The position numbers were made by a program, and so were the translations under genes. Of a stretch of DNA of 64,000 nt, positions 31,491-39,821 are shown in pieces; the stretch's first letter is position 1, and every line of letters starts with the position of its first letter. A model generated the notes under the pieces. The model worked only from the letters and a program-made list of their open reading frames with translations, was not told the DNA's origin and searched no databases. This DNA comes from Chromatiales bacterium (lineage in GTDB: Bacteria > Pseudomonadota > Gammaproteobacteria > UBA6429): assembly GCA_027076405.1 (NCBI GenBank), contig JALTJN010000365.1, positions 1 to 64,000 on the forward strand, written 5' to 3'.

Positions 31491-32282
31491 TCAAGCAGGC
31501 TTTCTGGCAACATAAAATAATGAATCACTTAAAGAATTAAAATTCACTCTGTTGCCTGACAAATCAAATGTAACAATATCCTGTTCGAAACCTGCACTAA
31601 CCAGTTGCATATGCTGCTTTTCCTGAGTTATGTAATACAACATTGTGGCGTAGTTATGACACATATCATTGACCATTGAATATTCGCTTGTATGTACCTC
31701 ATGCTTACGAAACTTTAATCTGTTTTTCATAGCAATTAGTAAATTATAAATATATCTCAAACTTCTAACACCAAACTTAAGAGGATGAAATGAAAACATA
31801 AATTCAGGAAAGCGAAAAAATTTTTTATAGTCTGTATTATCTTTATTGTAAGTTGAAAACAAAAACACACCGCCCGGCCGTAACAAACGAAAGGCTTCGT
31901 TTAATATTTCAAGACGCCCGTTATGATCTACCATACTGATACCATTCATTGAAAACATAATAGTATGGAACTGTTCGTCTTTAAAAGCCGATAAATTTCT
32001 AGCATCTCCCTGTTCAAATTGAACATCAGGAAATTTATTTTTGCATACATCAACCATCTCGGAAACATAGTCAACACCGATATAATCATTACTGATTTCA
32101 CGCAAGGCATTAACCGTTCGCCCACCACCTATACCTATATCTAATATCGGTTTATTTTTAGCATCCCTTATATGATAAAGTGCTGCTTTTTCAGACTCAC
32201 TTAATTCATCCTGCCATGAATATTCGGCAACCACTTTACTCATTGTTTCTTTATTTATGCGATCAACATGCTTATGTGTCAT
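31491..32282 (-). CDS. Class I SAM-dependent methyltransferase
   Basis: A 263-residue cytoplasmic methyltransferase. The SAM-binding motif I is ILDIGIGGGRT (about 48-58), motif II includes YIGVDYVSEMVDVC, and FSMNGISMVDH followed by LRPGGVFLFSTYN completes the Rossmann core. The C-terminal third (about 165-263) is basic and aromatic, and its substrate is unknown. It is isolated: cysZ converges from one side and mtgA diverges on the other. I cannot assign a pathway. Confidence 0.85.
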   Translation of the reverse strand: MTHKHVDRINKETMSKVVAEYSWQDELSESEKAALYHIRDAKNKPILDIGIGGGRTVNALREISNDYIGVDYVSEMVDVCKNKFPDVQFEQGDARNLSAFKDEQFHTIMFSMNGISMVDHNGRLEILNEAFRLLRPGGVFLFSTYNKDNTDYKKFFRFPEFMFSFHPLKFGVRSLRYIYNLLIAMKNRLKFRKHEVHTSEYSMVNDMCHNYATMLYYITQEKQHMQLVSAGFEQDIVTFDLSGNRVNFNSLSDSLFYVARKPA

Positions 32283-32444
32283 AAATTATTACCTAACTAC
32301 CTTTTATTTATCAACTGTAAAAATAATAACATTCATTGATGGTTATTCACACAGAAACAAAAGGATATTTTTCAGTTAATTATTCCTTTCACGCTATACT
32401 TATAGCTACCAATAAATAAATACTGAGCGAACAAACTTAAGTTT

Positions 32445-33179
32445 ATGATATTTAAAAAAATAAGAAAAAAATCCAGCCATAAATTTAATTTACCGAAAGT
32501 TATTATTTCAATACGCTGGTTATGGAAAATTTTACTACTCGTTTTTATAATGGACACAGGCTATTTAATTGGTATATGGCCTGACTGGAAAATTTATGCC
32601 AAAGGACCTATTCAGCAGTCCAGTTTTATTAGAAATTATATTTCAGAACAATACCGACAAAAAGACTGGCCCCGATTACATTGGCAACCAGTATCAATTA
32701 ATAAAATTCCTGAACATATGGTTAGAGCTCTTATCGTCGCGGAGGATGCCCGGTTTTATTCGCACAGTGGAATAGATACCGATGCATTAAAAGAAGTTAT
32801 GGAATATAACTTATCCAAAAAAAGATTTGTTTATGGCGGCAGTACAATTTCCCAGCAAACAATTAAAAACATCTTTTTAAGCCCCTCTCGTAACCCTTTA
32901 CGCAAATGGCATGAACTGGTGTTAACAATAGGAATGGAACGTAATATCAGCAAACAACGGATTCTCTCGTTATATTTAAATATTGCCGAATTTGGCCGGG
33001 GAATTTACGGTGTAAATGCAGCAGCTAAATATTACTGGGGAATACCCGTATCCCGTATATCGGTAAAACAGGCAATTGAACTTGCCGCTACATTACCTGC
33101 CCCCTCAAACCATAATCCCAACACAAGAACAAAGTTCTTTTTAAAGCGGGTAAAAAAAATCGGCCGATACTTCCAATAA
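32445..33179 (+). CDS. mtgA: Monofunctional peptidoglycan glycosyltransferase MtgA
   Basis: A 244-residue GT51 enzyme, the same size as E. coli MtgA (242). A membrane anchor at about 30-48 precedes the transglycosylase domain, which has the catalytic Glu in LIVAEDARFYSHSGID, then KRFVYGGSTISQQTIKN and the second Glu region in LYLNIAEFGRGIYG. It polymerises glycan strands from lipid II. Very Lys-rich first 20 residues face the cytoplasm. Confidence 0.96.
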   Translation: MIFKKIRKKSSHKFNLPKVIISIRWLWKILLLVFIMDTGYLIGIWPDWKIYAKGPIQQSSFIRNYISEQYRQKDWPRLHWQPVSINKIPEHMVRALIVAEDARFYSHSGIDTDALKEVMEYNLSKKRFVYGGSTISQQTIKNIFLSPSRNPLRKWHELVLTIGMERNISKQRILSLYLNIAEFGRGIYGVNAAAKYYWGIPVSRISVKQAIELAATLPAPSNHNPNTRTKFFLKRVKKIGRYFQ

Positions 33180-33244
33180 CAGTTTGATTACCTTTGATGT
33201 TTCGATTAAGTTACATATAAGCATAAATGAATGGATAAGTAGAT

Positions 33245-34345
33245 TTGAAAAAACAAATTCTGTCATTACTCCATTGCGGTGAAGCAAGTGCAAGTGGTGT
33301 TACAGAAAAACGTAAAGTTCACCACATTAATATTATTGTCTTAATTACAATAGTCAGCTTTTTAGCCTACAGCTCGATCTATATACTTTTTGCTAATGAT
33401 AATGTTGTTCTACTAAATTCAGCTATTGCTATTTTTATTTTTCTTCCGATCAGCCTCACAACGCTAATTTTAAATCACTATGGCAAACTGCGTTTAGCGC
33501 GCTGGATGATTAGCCTCAATTTTACGGGTGTCATTTTAGCTCTCATGTAGTTTGGGCAGGCAAATTACTTTAATGCTCACTTTTTCTTTCTTGCTTTTTG
33601 TTCAACTCTGTTTACATATTTCCCATTGTCGCAGTGGCGAGACATCGCTTTTTTCTTTGTTATTAATCTGACTTTATTCATTATTAGCCATTTAGGTTAT
33701 TTTCAACCTTATCCCGAGGTTCATAAGATAAGTGAGTTATTTACCTCTCTTTTCAGCATGCTTAATATTATAGTCAGCACATTGATCTTAGGCGGCATGA
33801 TTTTTATGTCTGAATACGCAACCTCTCATAGTGATAATGAACTCGAAGCATTATCAACAACAGACAGTTTAACCGGGCTTTTAAACCGTCATGGATTTAT
33901 GAAATGCTATGAGGAAGAAAAATTACGGTGTCAAAGGCTAGGTAATTTTAGTGCATTGCTATTTTTTGATTTAGACAACTTCAAACCATTAAATGATCGC
34001 TACGGTCATGATACGGGTGATTTAGTTCTTAAAGAGGTGGCAAGACGAATAAAATCTTCTCTTCGTAATACCGATGTCATTGGTCGTTTTGGCGGAGATG
34101 AGTTTATTGCAATCATGTGTCAGGTTGGGGATAGTGAAATTAATGCCCGCCCCCAGACAGAGACAAGCGTTCAAAAAATTCGAGAATTTTTATCTGAAGA
34201 CTATTTTTTCAGTTCAAAATATAAATACAAATGCTCTGCCAGTATCGGCACTGCAATTTTTCAAGGCCAGTCAGATCTTGAAGAAGTATTAAAAAGCGCA
34301 GATCAGGCGATGTATCTTGATAAAAAAATAATTAACAACTTGTAA
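33245..34345 (+). pseudogene. Membrane diguanylate cyclase interrupted by an in-frame amber codon
   Basis: One reading frame runs from a TTG (33245) to TAA (34343-34345) and is broken only by TAG at 33548-33550. Before the stop are 101 residues with about three membrane segments. After it the same frame stays open with further membrane segments and a GGDEF domain, containing an RxxD inhibitory site (RNTD) and an intact GGDEF (RFGGDEFIAIM). The stop lies inside what would be the fourth membrane segment. The only start before the second half is a TTG (33626) with no clear ribosome-binding site. Likely a recent nonsense mutation. Amber readthrough, sequencing error or reinitiation are alternatives. 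Confidence 0.85.
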
Positions 34346-34573
34346 TTAAACGCTTATGGAATAGCTACCGGTTTCATATTCGTTAACCAGACTACGCGCT
34401 TTATTTTCATTCGCTTCATTTACACTGACAAAAGCAAAATCAATAGCAGATAACTCACCAATGGCACCTTGTAAATACTCCCCTTCAACGTATGCAGGAA
34501 TATCATTCGCCTCCAACATACCTTTAACAATGTTTGCTTCAATACTGTTTTTCGCTGTAAAAATTTTTACCAT
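34346..34573 (-). CDS. DUF2007-family protein
   Basis: A 75-residue protein with the DUF2007 pattern: MVKIFTA at the start, then SIEANIVKGMLEANDIPAYV, GELSAIDFAFVSVNEAN and a terminal ARSLVNEYE. Members are small putative signalling or regulatory proteins of unknown function. I chose ATG 34573, with GGAAAG about 9 nt upstream, over an in-frame ATG at 34588. Its stop touches that of the interrupted GGDEF gene on the other strand. Confidence 0.85.
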   Translation of the reverse strand: MVKIFTAKNSIEANIVKGMLEANDIPAYVEGEYLQGAIGELSAIDFAFVSVNEANENKARSLVNEYETGSYSISV

Positions 34574-34605
34574 TATTAATCTTTCCATGTTTAAAGTATT
34601 TCTGA

Positions 34606-34719
34606 CTAATTACTATCTGAAATATATTCCTTAAACTCCTCATTTGCAGACAACGAAAATGAAACAACTACAATAAAAAAACTTATTACATATTGAGAAA
34701 GCGTTAATATTATTTTCAT
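34606..34719 (-). CDS. Possible 37-residue exported peptide
   Basis: A short minus-strand frame from ATG 34719 to TAG 34606. The sequence starts MKIILTLSQYVISFFIVVVS, a basic N terminus and hydrophobic core ending in SLSA, as in a signal peptide. It leaves an acidic 12-residue tail (NEEFKEYISDSN). A weak GAG lies about 10 nt upstream of the ATG. It sits between the aminotransferase and DUF2007 genes on the same strand. It may be a real small protein, the remnant of a larger secreted one, or chance. Confidence 0.3.
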   Translation of the reverse strand: MKIILTLSQYVISFFIVVVSFSLSANEEFKEYISDSN

Positions 34720-34779
34720 TTTATCAATCTCAAATTTTTCATTAACTAGCACGGTCATATAATCTTTTTATTAAAATTA

Positions 34780-35934
34780 TTATAGCAAATATGCAGACAG
34801 TCGCCTAATGCCTTCTTCAATCTGATTCAGAGATGTGGTGTAGGCAAAACGAACAAAACTCTTTGCCTTGTTTTCTCCAAAATCCTTACCCGGAGTAATC
34901 GCAACGCCAATATTTTCCAATAAAGCATAAGCAAACTGGTAACTATCTTGAGAAAATCTCTCGCAATTTGCATAAATATAAAAAGCCCCCTGAGGTTCAG
35001 TTTCAATAACAAAGCCAAGCTCTTTTAATTTCGGTAATAAATAATCACGGCGCTGTTTGAATTCTTTCTTATGCGACTCCAGAATGGTGACTGTTTCTTT
35101 ATTGAAAGCCGCTAAAGCAGCATATTGTGCAGGGGTTGAAGCGGCAAGAAAAATATTTTGTGACAGTTTATCCATGTTATTAATGAGTTCTTCTGGTGCG
35201 ACTAACCAGCCTAAACGCCATCCAGTCATATTAAAATATTTTGAAAAACTATTTATGACAATCACTCTCTCATCAATTGCCAGAGCCGTGTCTATTTTGT
35301 TTTCATATACAAGACCATGGTAAATCTCATCCACCAGAAAATAGGCATTTTGTTCTTTTACGAACTGAGCCATCTTAACGAGTTCTGATTTTTCAATTAA
35401 AGTTCCCGTTGGATTGGAAGGCGAAGCAACCATAACCGCAGCCGTAGTTTCAGACCAGTTGTCTTGCAGATGTTTTAAGGTCAACTGATAACCTGAGCTG
35501 GCATCAACAGAAATTGAACGCGCTTTGCCCGATAAAAAACGCACGAAATTTTTATTGCAGGGATAACCGGGATCAGCCAGCAACACTTCATCCCCTTCAT
35601 TCATAATCGTGCCAAGCGCTAACATCAATGCACCCGAAGCCCCGGGAGTAATGACAATTCTATTTTGACTAACATCTAAGCCATAATGATTTTTATAAAA
35701 CCCGGAAATAGCATGACGCAATTCCGGCAAGCCAAGAGCAGAAGTATAATGAACATCCCCTTTGCTAATAGCTTCTATAGCAGCATCAATAATAGGCTGA
35801 GGAGTCGGAAAGTCCGGTTCTCCTATTTCCATGTGTATGATGTCTTTACCTTGCGCTTCCAGTTCTTTTGCACGAGCAAGCAACGCCATCACATGAAAAG
35901 GCTGGATATCATCAATACGTGAGGATGATGTCAT
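34780..35934 (-). CDS. Class I/II pyridoxal-phosphate aminotransferase
   Basis: A 384-residue fold-type I aminotransferase of the aspartate/alanine aminotransferase group. Visible marks are MEIGEPDFPTP near the N terminus, TPGASGALMLALG, SNPTGT, and the PLP lysine in INSFSKYFNMTGWRLGW (about residue 231). The C terminus has the substrate-carboxylate Arg in SFVRFAYTTS. The exact amino acid substrate cannot be read. It follows the HAD phosphatase by 8 nt, so they form an operon. Confidence 0.9.
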   Translation of the reverse strand: MTSSSRIDDIQPFHVMALLARAKELEAQGKDIIHMEIGEPDFPTPQPIIDAAIEAISKGDVHYTSALGLPELRHAISGFYKNHYGLDVSQNRIVITPGASGALMLALGTIMNEGDEVLLADPGYPCNKNFVRFLSGKARSISVDASSGYQLTLKHLQDNWSETTAAVMVASPSNPTGTLIEKSELVKMAQFVKEQNAYFLVDEIYHGLVYENKIDTALAIDERVIVINSFSKYFNMTGWRLGWLVAPEELINNMDKLSQNIFLAASTPAQYAALAAFNKETVTILESHKKEFKQRRDYLLPKLKELGFVIETEPQGAFYIYANCERFSQDSYQFAYALLENIGVAITPGKDFGENKAKSFVRFAYTTSLNQIEEGIRRLSAYLL

Positions 35935-35942
35935 CGAGATAA

Positions 35943-36704
35943 TTATGCAGAATGAAGTGCTTTAATCATATTCATATTCACATACTCAAATCCATGGGCA
36001 TCACCTGCTATGACTTTAAAACCAGCACCAGGTTCACCGTATTGATCTAATACGATTGCAGCACCGGTAAAGTCATGATCTTTGGTGTAATCATTAATTG
36101 TTACAATGGTTTTTAAATTTGCACCCAGTGAAGATAAGATGCCATTGCGTGAATCTTCAAAAGCCATACAGTCTTCTGCTTTTAAATTCATTTTCTCTAA
36201 TGCCCAGTCATAAATATCCGGAGCAGGCTTTTTCGCCGGAACAATATCGCCAGCGGCAATGACTTCAAACCAGTCCATCGATTCTTTACCTAATGTATGA
36301 GTTAACAAAGCTTCTACATTAGCAGGGGTTGTCGTAGTTGATATCGCTAATCGATACCCCTGTTCTCGCGCCTCATTCAGCAACCGCTCTACCCCCGGGC
36401 GTAGTGGAATTGCACCTTTTGATAACAATTCGGTGTAATGAGCTGTTTTCGCCTTATGCATATCTGCAATATATGCTGCCACATCTTCTGGTTGCTCAAA
36501 ATCCGGCTTATATTTTTCAATATAGAAAGCCATTCGCTCTTTTCCCCCGGTCACGGTTAACAGATCTTCATATATATCGACCGTCCAGTCCCAGTTTAAG
36601 CCTGCATCAGCAAAGGCAAGATTGAATGCAACACGATGACCATCACGCTCGGTATCTGCGAGCGTCCCATCAACGTCAAAAATTAGTGCTTGTAGTACAG
36701 GCAT
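35943..36704 (-). CDS. HAD-superfamily phosphatase, CbbY-like
   Basis: A 253-residue HAD hydrolase. The nucleophile motif is FDVDGTLADTE (Asp9 and Asp11), motif II is AISTTTTPANVEALL, motif III contains KKPAPDIYDWAL, and motif IV is CMAFEDSRNGI. It has the alpha-helical cap and the length of CbbY, the xylulose-1,5-bisphosphate phosphatase that removes a Rubisco inhibitor. CbbY-like proteins also occur without Rubisco, and none is seen here. I use ATG 36704, with GGAG 6 nt upstream, over a TTG at 36716. Confidence 0.87.
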   Translation of the reverse strand: MPVLQALIFDVDGTLADTERDGHRVAFNLAFADAGLNWDWTVDIYEDLLTVTGGKERMAFYIEKYKPDFEQPEDVAAYIADMHKAKTAHYTELLSKGAIPLRPGVERLLNEAREQGYRLAISTTTTPANVEALLTHTLGKESMDWFEVIAAGDIVPAKKPAPDIYDWALEKMNLKAEDCMAFEDSRNGILSSLGANLKTIVTINDYTKDHDFTGAAIVLDQYGEPGAGFKVIAGDAHGFEYVNMNMIKALHSA

Positions 36705-36844
36705 TGAAAACTCCAAAATTCTATATATTTATAAATTTAAAAAATGTGACATTAACCACTTGATTTATATTGAAATAATCCCATATCATGGGATGAGATT
36801 ACTGATATGCGGTAGTGTAACACTTCAAATAATTTTCGTAATTC

Positions 36845-36873
36845 TTGCGTATTCGATTGCATTCTGGTATTAA
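36845..36873 (+). promoter_or_regulatory. Sigma-70 promoter for dksA
   Basis: TTGCGT (36845-36850) and TATTAA (36868-36873) are separated by 17 nt, about 54 nt upstream of the dksA start. The bases after the -10 box (GTCGCGTCG) are GC-rich, like the discriminator of ppGpp/DksA-responsive promoters, which would allow autoregulation. Confidence 0.45.
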
Positions 36874-36926
36874 GTCGCGTCGTATTTTTATTTATCGTTA
36901 ATTCCACGGCTGGAGAGAATTAAACA

Positions 36927-37505
36927 ATGCCTGCAAAGAAAAAAACAGCTGCTAAAAAGAAAGTTACTAAAAAGAAGGCAGTAGCAAAGAAAGCAACCGC
37001 TAAAAAGAAAGTGGCAGCTAAAAAAACTGCAACTAAAAAAACAGCGGCCAAGAAAAAAACTGCTGCTAAAAAGCGAATTCCGTCTAATATTTCGCAAGAA
37101 TTTAAACAATTCGAGCCATATAAGATTAAAAAAGGCGAAGAATATATGAATGAAGCTCAGGTAGAGCACTTTCATCATATTCTTGATGCATGGAAACGTG
37201 AGTTGATGGAAGAGGTTGATCGCACAGTGCATCATATGCAGGACGAAGCAGCGAACTTCCCTGATCCCAATGATCGCGCTTCACAAGAATCTGATTTCAC
37301 CATGGAATTACGTACTCGTGATCGTGAACGCAAGCTCATCAAGAAAATCGATGAAGCTATTGATCATCTTGAATCAGGTGATTACGGTTACTGTGAAGAT
37401 TGCGGTATTGAAATTGGTATTCGCCGTCTCGAAGCACGCCCTACTGCAAATCAATGCATCGACTGTAAAAGTTTAAGTGAAATCCGTGAAAAATCAATGT
37501 CTTAA
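36927..37505 (+). CDS. dksA: RNA polymerase-binding transcription factor DksA with a histone-H1-like N-terminal tail
   Basis: A 192-residue protein. Residues about 55-192 are canonical DksA: a coiled coil with the functional tip DPNDRAS (Asp113, Asp116, Ala118 intact) and a four-cysteine zinc finger (Cys156, Cys159, Cys177, Cys180). It binds the RNA polymerase secondary channel and works with ppGpp. The first 50 residues are almost only Lys, Ala, Thr and Val (23 Lys, AAKKK repeats), like histone H1 or AlgP tails, and are absent from the 151-residue E. coli protein. GGAGAG precedes the ATG, and no later ATG fits a tailless start except Met74 within the core. A terminator follows. Confidence 0.95.
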   Translation: MPAKKKTAAKKKVTKKKAVAKKATAKKKVAAKKTATKKTAAKKKTAAKKRIPSNISQEFKQFEPYKIKKGEEYMNEAQVEHFHHILDAWKRELMEEVDRTVHHMQDEAANFPDPNDRASQESDFTMELRTRDRERKLIKKIDEAIDHLESGDYGYCEDCGIEIGIRRLEARPTANQCIDCKSLSEIREKSMS

Positions 37506-37533
37506 ACTATAATCTGTTTAACTATAGTACAAC

Positions 37534-37564
37534 AAAAAAAAGCCTGATTATTCAGGCTTTTTTT
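37534..37564 (+). terminator. Rho-independent terminator after dksA
   Basis: AAAAAAAGCCTGA pairs with TCAGGCTTTTTTT around a TTAT loop. The A and T runs on both sides allow bidirectional use, and the DUF3579 gene converges on it. Confidence 0.9.
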
Positions 37565-37589
37565 GTGTAAGTTTTTTTTTATAAATTAA

Positions 37590-37949
37590 CTACACAGACA
37601 ATGCTCTGTCACCCACTCTACGATCTTCACGAATACTAAGATGATTACTTTTGGCAAAACCCATAACAAATTCATAAGCTTCAGGGTTCACTTTATCTAA
37701 ATCACGGGCAACAACCAGACATTTTTCACCATCAATAATGCAGGGAGCAACAGCATTAGAGTAATGTAAACGCTGATCCGAACCAAAACTGGCCAGAGTT
37801 GAAGATATTCGCTCTATCCAGTCACTCGGACGTAATTTTTTACCATCATCTGTTACACCCCGGATTACCCACTTTTCATCACTATCCACAGCAGTGCCCA
37901 TATCCCATATTTCATGTTCATCCGACTTTACTAATGAGTTTAACGACAC
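37590..37949 (-). CDS. DUF3579-family protein
   Basis: A 119-residue soluble protein with the DUF3579 pattern: KWVIRGVTDDGKKLRPSDWIERI, then CIIDGEKCLVVARDL and AYEFVMGFAKSNHL. The function is unknown. Members are common in beta- and gammaproteobacteria. The start codon is GTG at 37949 without a clear ribosome-binding site. The gene is divergent from gluQRS and converges on the dksA terminator. Confidence 0.8.
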   Translation of the reverse strand: MSLNSLVKSDEHEIWDMGTAVDSDEKWVIRGVTDDGKKLRPSDWIERISSTLASFGSDQRLHYSNAVAPCIIDGEKCLVVARDLDKVNPEAYEFVMGFAKSNHLSIREDRRVGDRALSV

Positions 37950-38013
37950 AAAATACGATTACTTTAGAAGATATATGATAAAAAAGTAGAGTAAATTCTC
38001 GTTAGTTCATGGT

Positions 38014-38027
38014 TATAATCAGCTATG
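38014..38027 (+). promoter_or_regulatory. TATAAT immediately before the gluQRS start (possible leaderless mRNA)
   Basis: A perfect -10 hexamer TATAAT lies at 38014-38019 and the ATG of gluQRS is at 38025-38027. Transcription would start at or next to the ATG. There is no Shine-Dalgarno sequence in front of the ATG. The -35 region is poor. Confidence 0.4.
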
Positions 38028-38945
38028 TCTCAACAAAGTTCTTATCGAGGACGTTTTGCCCCCTCTCCCACCGGACCTTTACATTTTGGCTCGTTAATTG
38101 CGGCTATGGGCAGCTATTTACAGGCTAAACAGCAACAGGGAGTCTGGCTATTACGAATTGATGATATCGATCCTCCTCGCGAGCAGAAAGGGGCTGCTAC
38201 AGGCATTTTAAAGACACTTGAAGGCTTTGGCTTTGAATGGGACGAAGATGTACTCTATCAGAGCAACCGGCTCAATCGTTATCTCGATGCAGTTAATGAT
38301 CTTATGCGACAAAAACAGGCTTACCTCTGCAGCTGTAGCAGAAAAAGTATTTTAAAAGATAGCGGACAGAGCAAACAACAAAGAGAACTCGTTTATCCCG
38401 GTTATTGTCGCAATGGACCAATTAGCAATCGCCACGATTATTCAATACGATTGCGATGCGAAAATAAACTTATTTCATTTCATGATAAAATTCAGGGCAA
38501 ACAAAGCATAAATTTGGAAAAGGATGTGGGTGACTTTATTATACAACGCCGTGACCAGTATTTTTCGTACCAGTTAGCCACCGGAATAGATGATGCTGAA
38601 CAAAATATTACAGAGGTTGTACGTGGTGCAGATTTGCTTAAATGCACGCCCTGCCAGCGCCATGTTCAAAAAATGTTATGTTTAGCCAATCCTGAATATT
38701 GCCATCTCCCTATTGTATTAGGTCACAACAAACAAAAACTCAGTAAACAAAACCACGCAGCAGCGATTTTAGAAAAAAATGCGACCTCATTACTGTTTAA
38801 AGCATTAAAGTTTTTAGGTCAAATGCCGCCTATAGAGCTTATGTATGGTAAAAAAGAAGACCTCTGGAAATGGGCAAAATCTAACTGGCATATTGATTTA
38901 GTACCTAAACAGCCAAAATTAAAAATTGATTGGTACAACGAATAG
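38025..38945 (+). CDS. gluQRS: Glutamyl-Q tRNA(Asp) synthetase
   Basis: A 306-residue truncated GluRS paralogue lacking the anticodon-binding domain. It has the HIGH-like signature FAPSPTGPLHFGSL (about 11-24), a zinc site formed by CSCS with YPGYC, and a KMSKS-like KLSKQ. It glutamylates the queuosine base of tRNA-Asp; queF (29005-29394) and a tRNA-Asp gene in this window belong to the same pathway. gluQRS next to dksA is the usual proteobacterial arrangement, here separated by the opposite-strand DUF3579 gene. Confidence 0.95.
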   Translation: MSQQSSYRGRFAPSPTGPLHFGSLIAAMGSYLQAKQQQGVWLLRIDDIDPPREQKGAATGILKTLEGFGFEWDEDVLYQSNRLNRYLDAVNDLMRQKQAYLCSCSRKSILKDSGQSKQQRELVYPGYCRNGPISNRHDYSIRLRCENKLISFHDKIQGKQSINLEKDVGDFIIQRRDQYFSYQLATGIDDAEQNITEVVRGADLLKCTPCQRHVQKMLCLANPEYCHLPIVLGHNKQKLSKQNHAAAILEKNATSLLFKALKFLGQMPPIELMYGKKEDLWKWAKSNWHIDLVPKQPKLKIDWYNE

Positions 38946-39029
38946 ATAATAAACTTACCAGTGCTGATATTTCACTGTATAAAGTCATATAAGCTAATAA
39001 ATTGCACTTAAACAAACAAAGAAAAGATT

Positions 39030-39761
39030 GTGGACAAACCTAAAATAGATAGTATTGAAAATATGGAGCATTACATGCTTTTAGGGCGTGGTGAAATTAT
39101 GCAAAAGCTCCGTCAGCTTGGGAAAAAAAATTCTCTCATCTCACTTCACTTTGGCGAGCAAACTATGCTGAGTACAGTTGTTGATGTATTAGCAGATAAA
39201 AATTTGTTGGTGCTTGATTATGGTGGCAATGAAGAACTCAATAAAAAACTTCTTAAGCATAACCGGGCAATCGTTAAAACTGATTATGACGGCATCACTG
39301 CTCAATTTACAATTGCGGATATTAGAAAAGCACGTTTACAAGGCAAACCCAGTTTTGCCTGCCCGTTACCTGATAGCGTACTCTGGGTTCAGCGACGCGA
39401 ATTTTATCGAGTAAGAATTCCTTTAAGCGAAGTCGTTACCTGTGAGCTAATCCATGGTGACAATCATCGTACCGAATACCCGGTACTTGATATTAGTACC
39501 GGCGGAATTGCATTGTTTGATAAAGATGATGAGCTTGAACTTGAACCCGGTAATGTTTTTCATAATTGTAAGCTAACATTAGGAGAACATAGTACTGCTT
39601 TCATTAACCTTGAAATTCGAAATCATATTTTAAAAAATCCAAATGACTCAAGTGAAGGTACACGTTGTGGTTGTGCATTCTTAAACTTATCCGGTGATTT
39701 TGAAATAGCAGTACAAAAATTTATCAACCTTGTCGACTTACAACAAAAAAGAACCGAATAA
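39030..39761 (+). CDS. PilZ-domain cyclic di-GMP receptor, YcgR-like
   Basis: A 243-residue protein. An N-terminal YcgR-like beta domain (about 15-115) is followed by a PilZ domain (about 118-235) with the binding motif QRREFYRVRIP and the second motif LDISTGGIALFD. Such proteins bind cyclic di-GMP and act on flagellar motors or envelope synthesis. The diguanylate cyclase at 10981-11901 is a plausible source of its ligand. The start is GTG (39030) after GAAAAG, and an ATG at 39063 is a shorter alternative. No flagellar genes are in the window. Confidence 0.88.
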   Translation: MDKPKIDSIENMEHYMLLGRGEIMQKLRQLGKKNSLISLHFGEQTMLSTVVDVLADKNLLVLDYGGNEELNKKLLKHNRAIVKTDYDGITAQFTIADIRKARLQGKPSFACPLPDSVLWVQRREFYRVRIPLSEVVTCELIHGDNHRTEYPVLDISTGGIALFDKDDELELEPGNVFHNCKLTLGEHSTAFINLEIRNHILKNPNDSSEGTRCGCAFLNLSGDFEIAVQKFINLVDLQQKRTE

Positions 39762-39821
39762 AAAAAACATTTCAAGCATCTACGAATAAAAATAAATAAA
39801 GAGTTAAATCAGGAGCGATTT

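Noticed and set aside
36705..36716. Upstream TTG start for the HAD phosphatase
   Set aside because: GGAG lies 6 nt before ATG 36704, so the ribosome-binding site would fall inside a longer coding region.
36888..37235. Open frame on the minus strand opposite dksA
   Set aside because: It is the complement of the AAKKK repeat region and gives a Phe/Leu/Ser/Cys-rich artefact.
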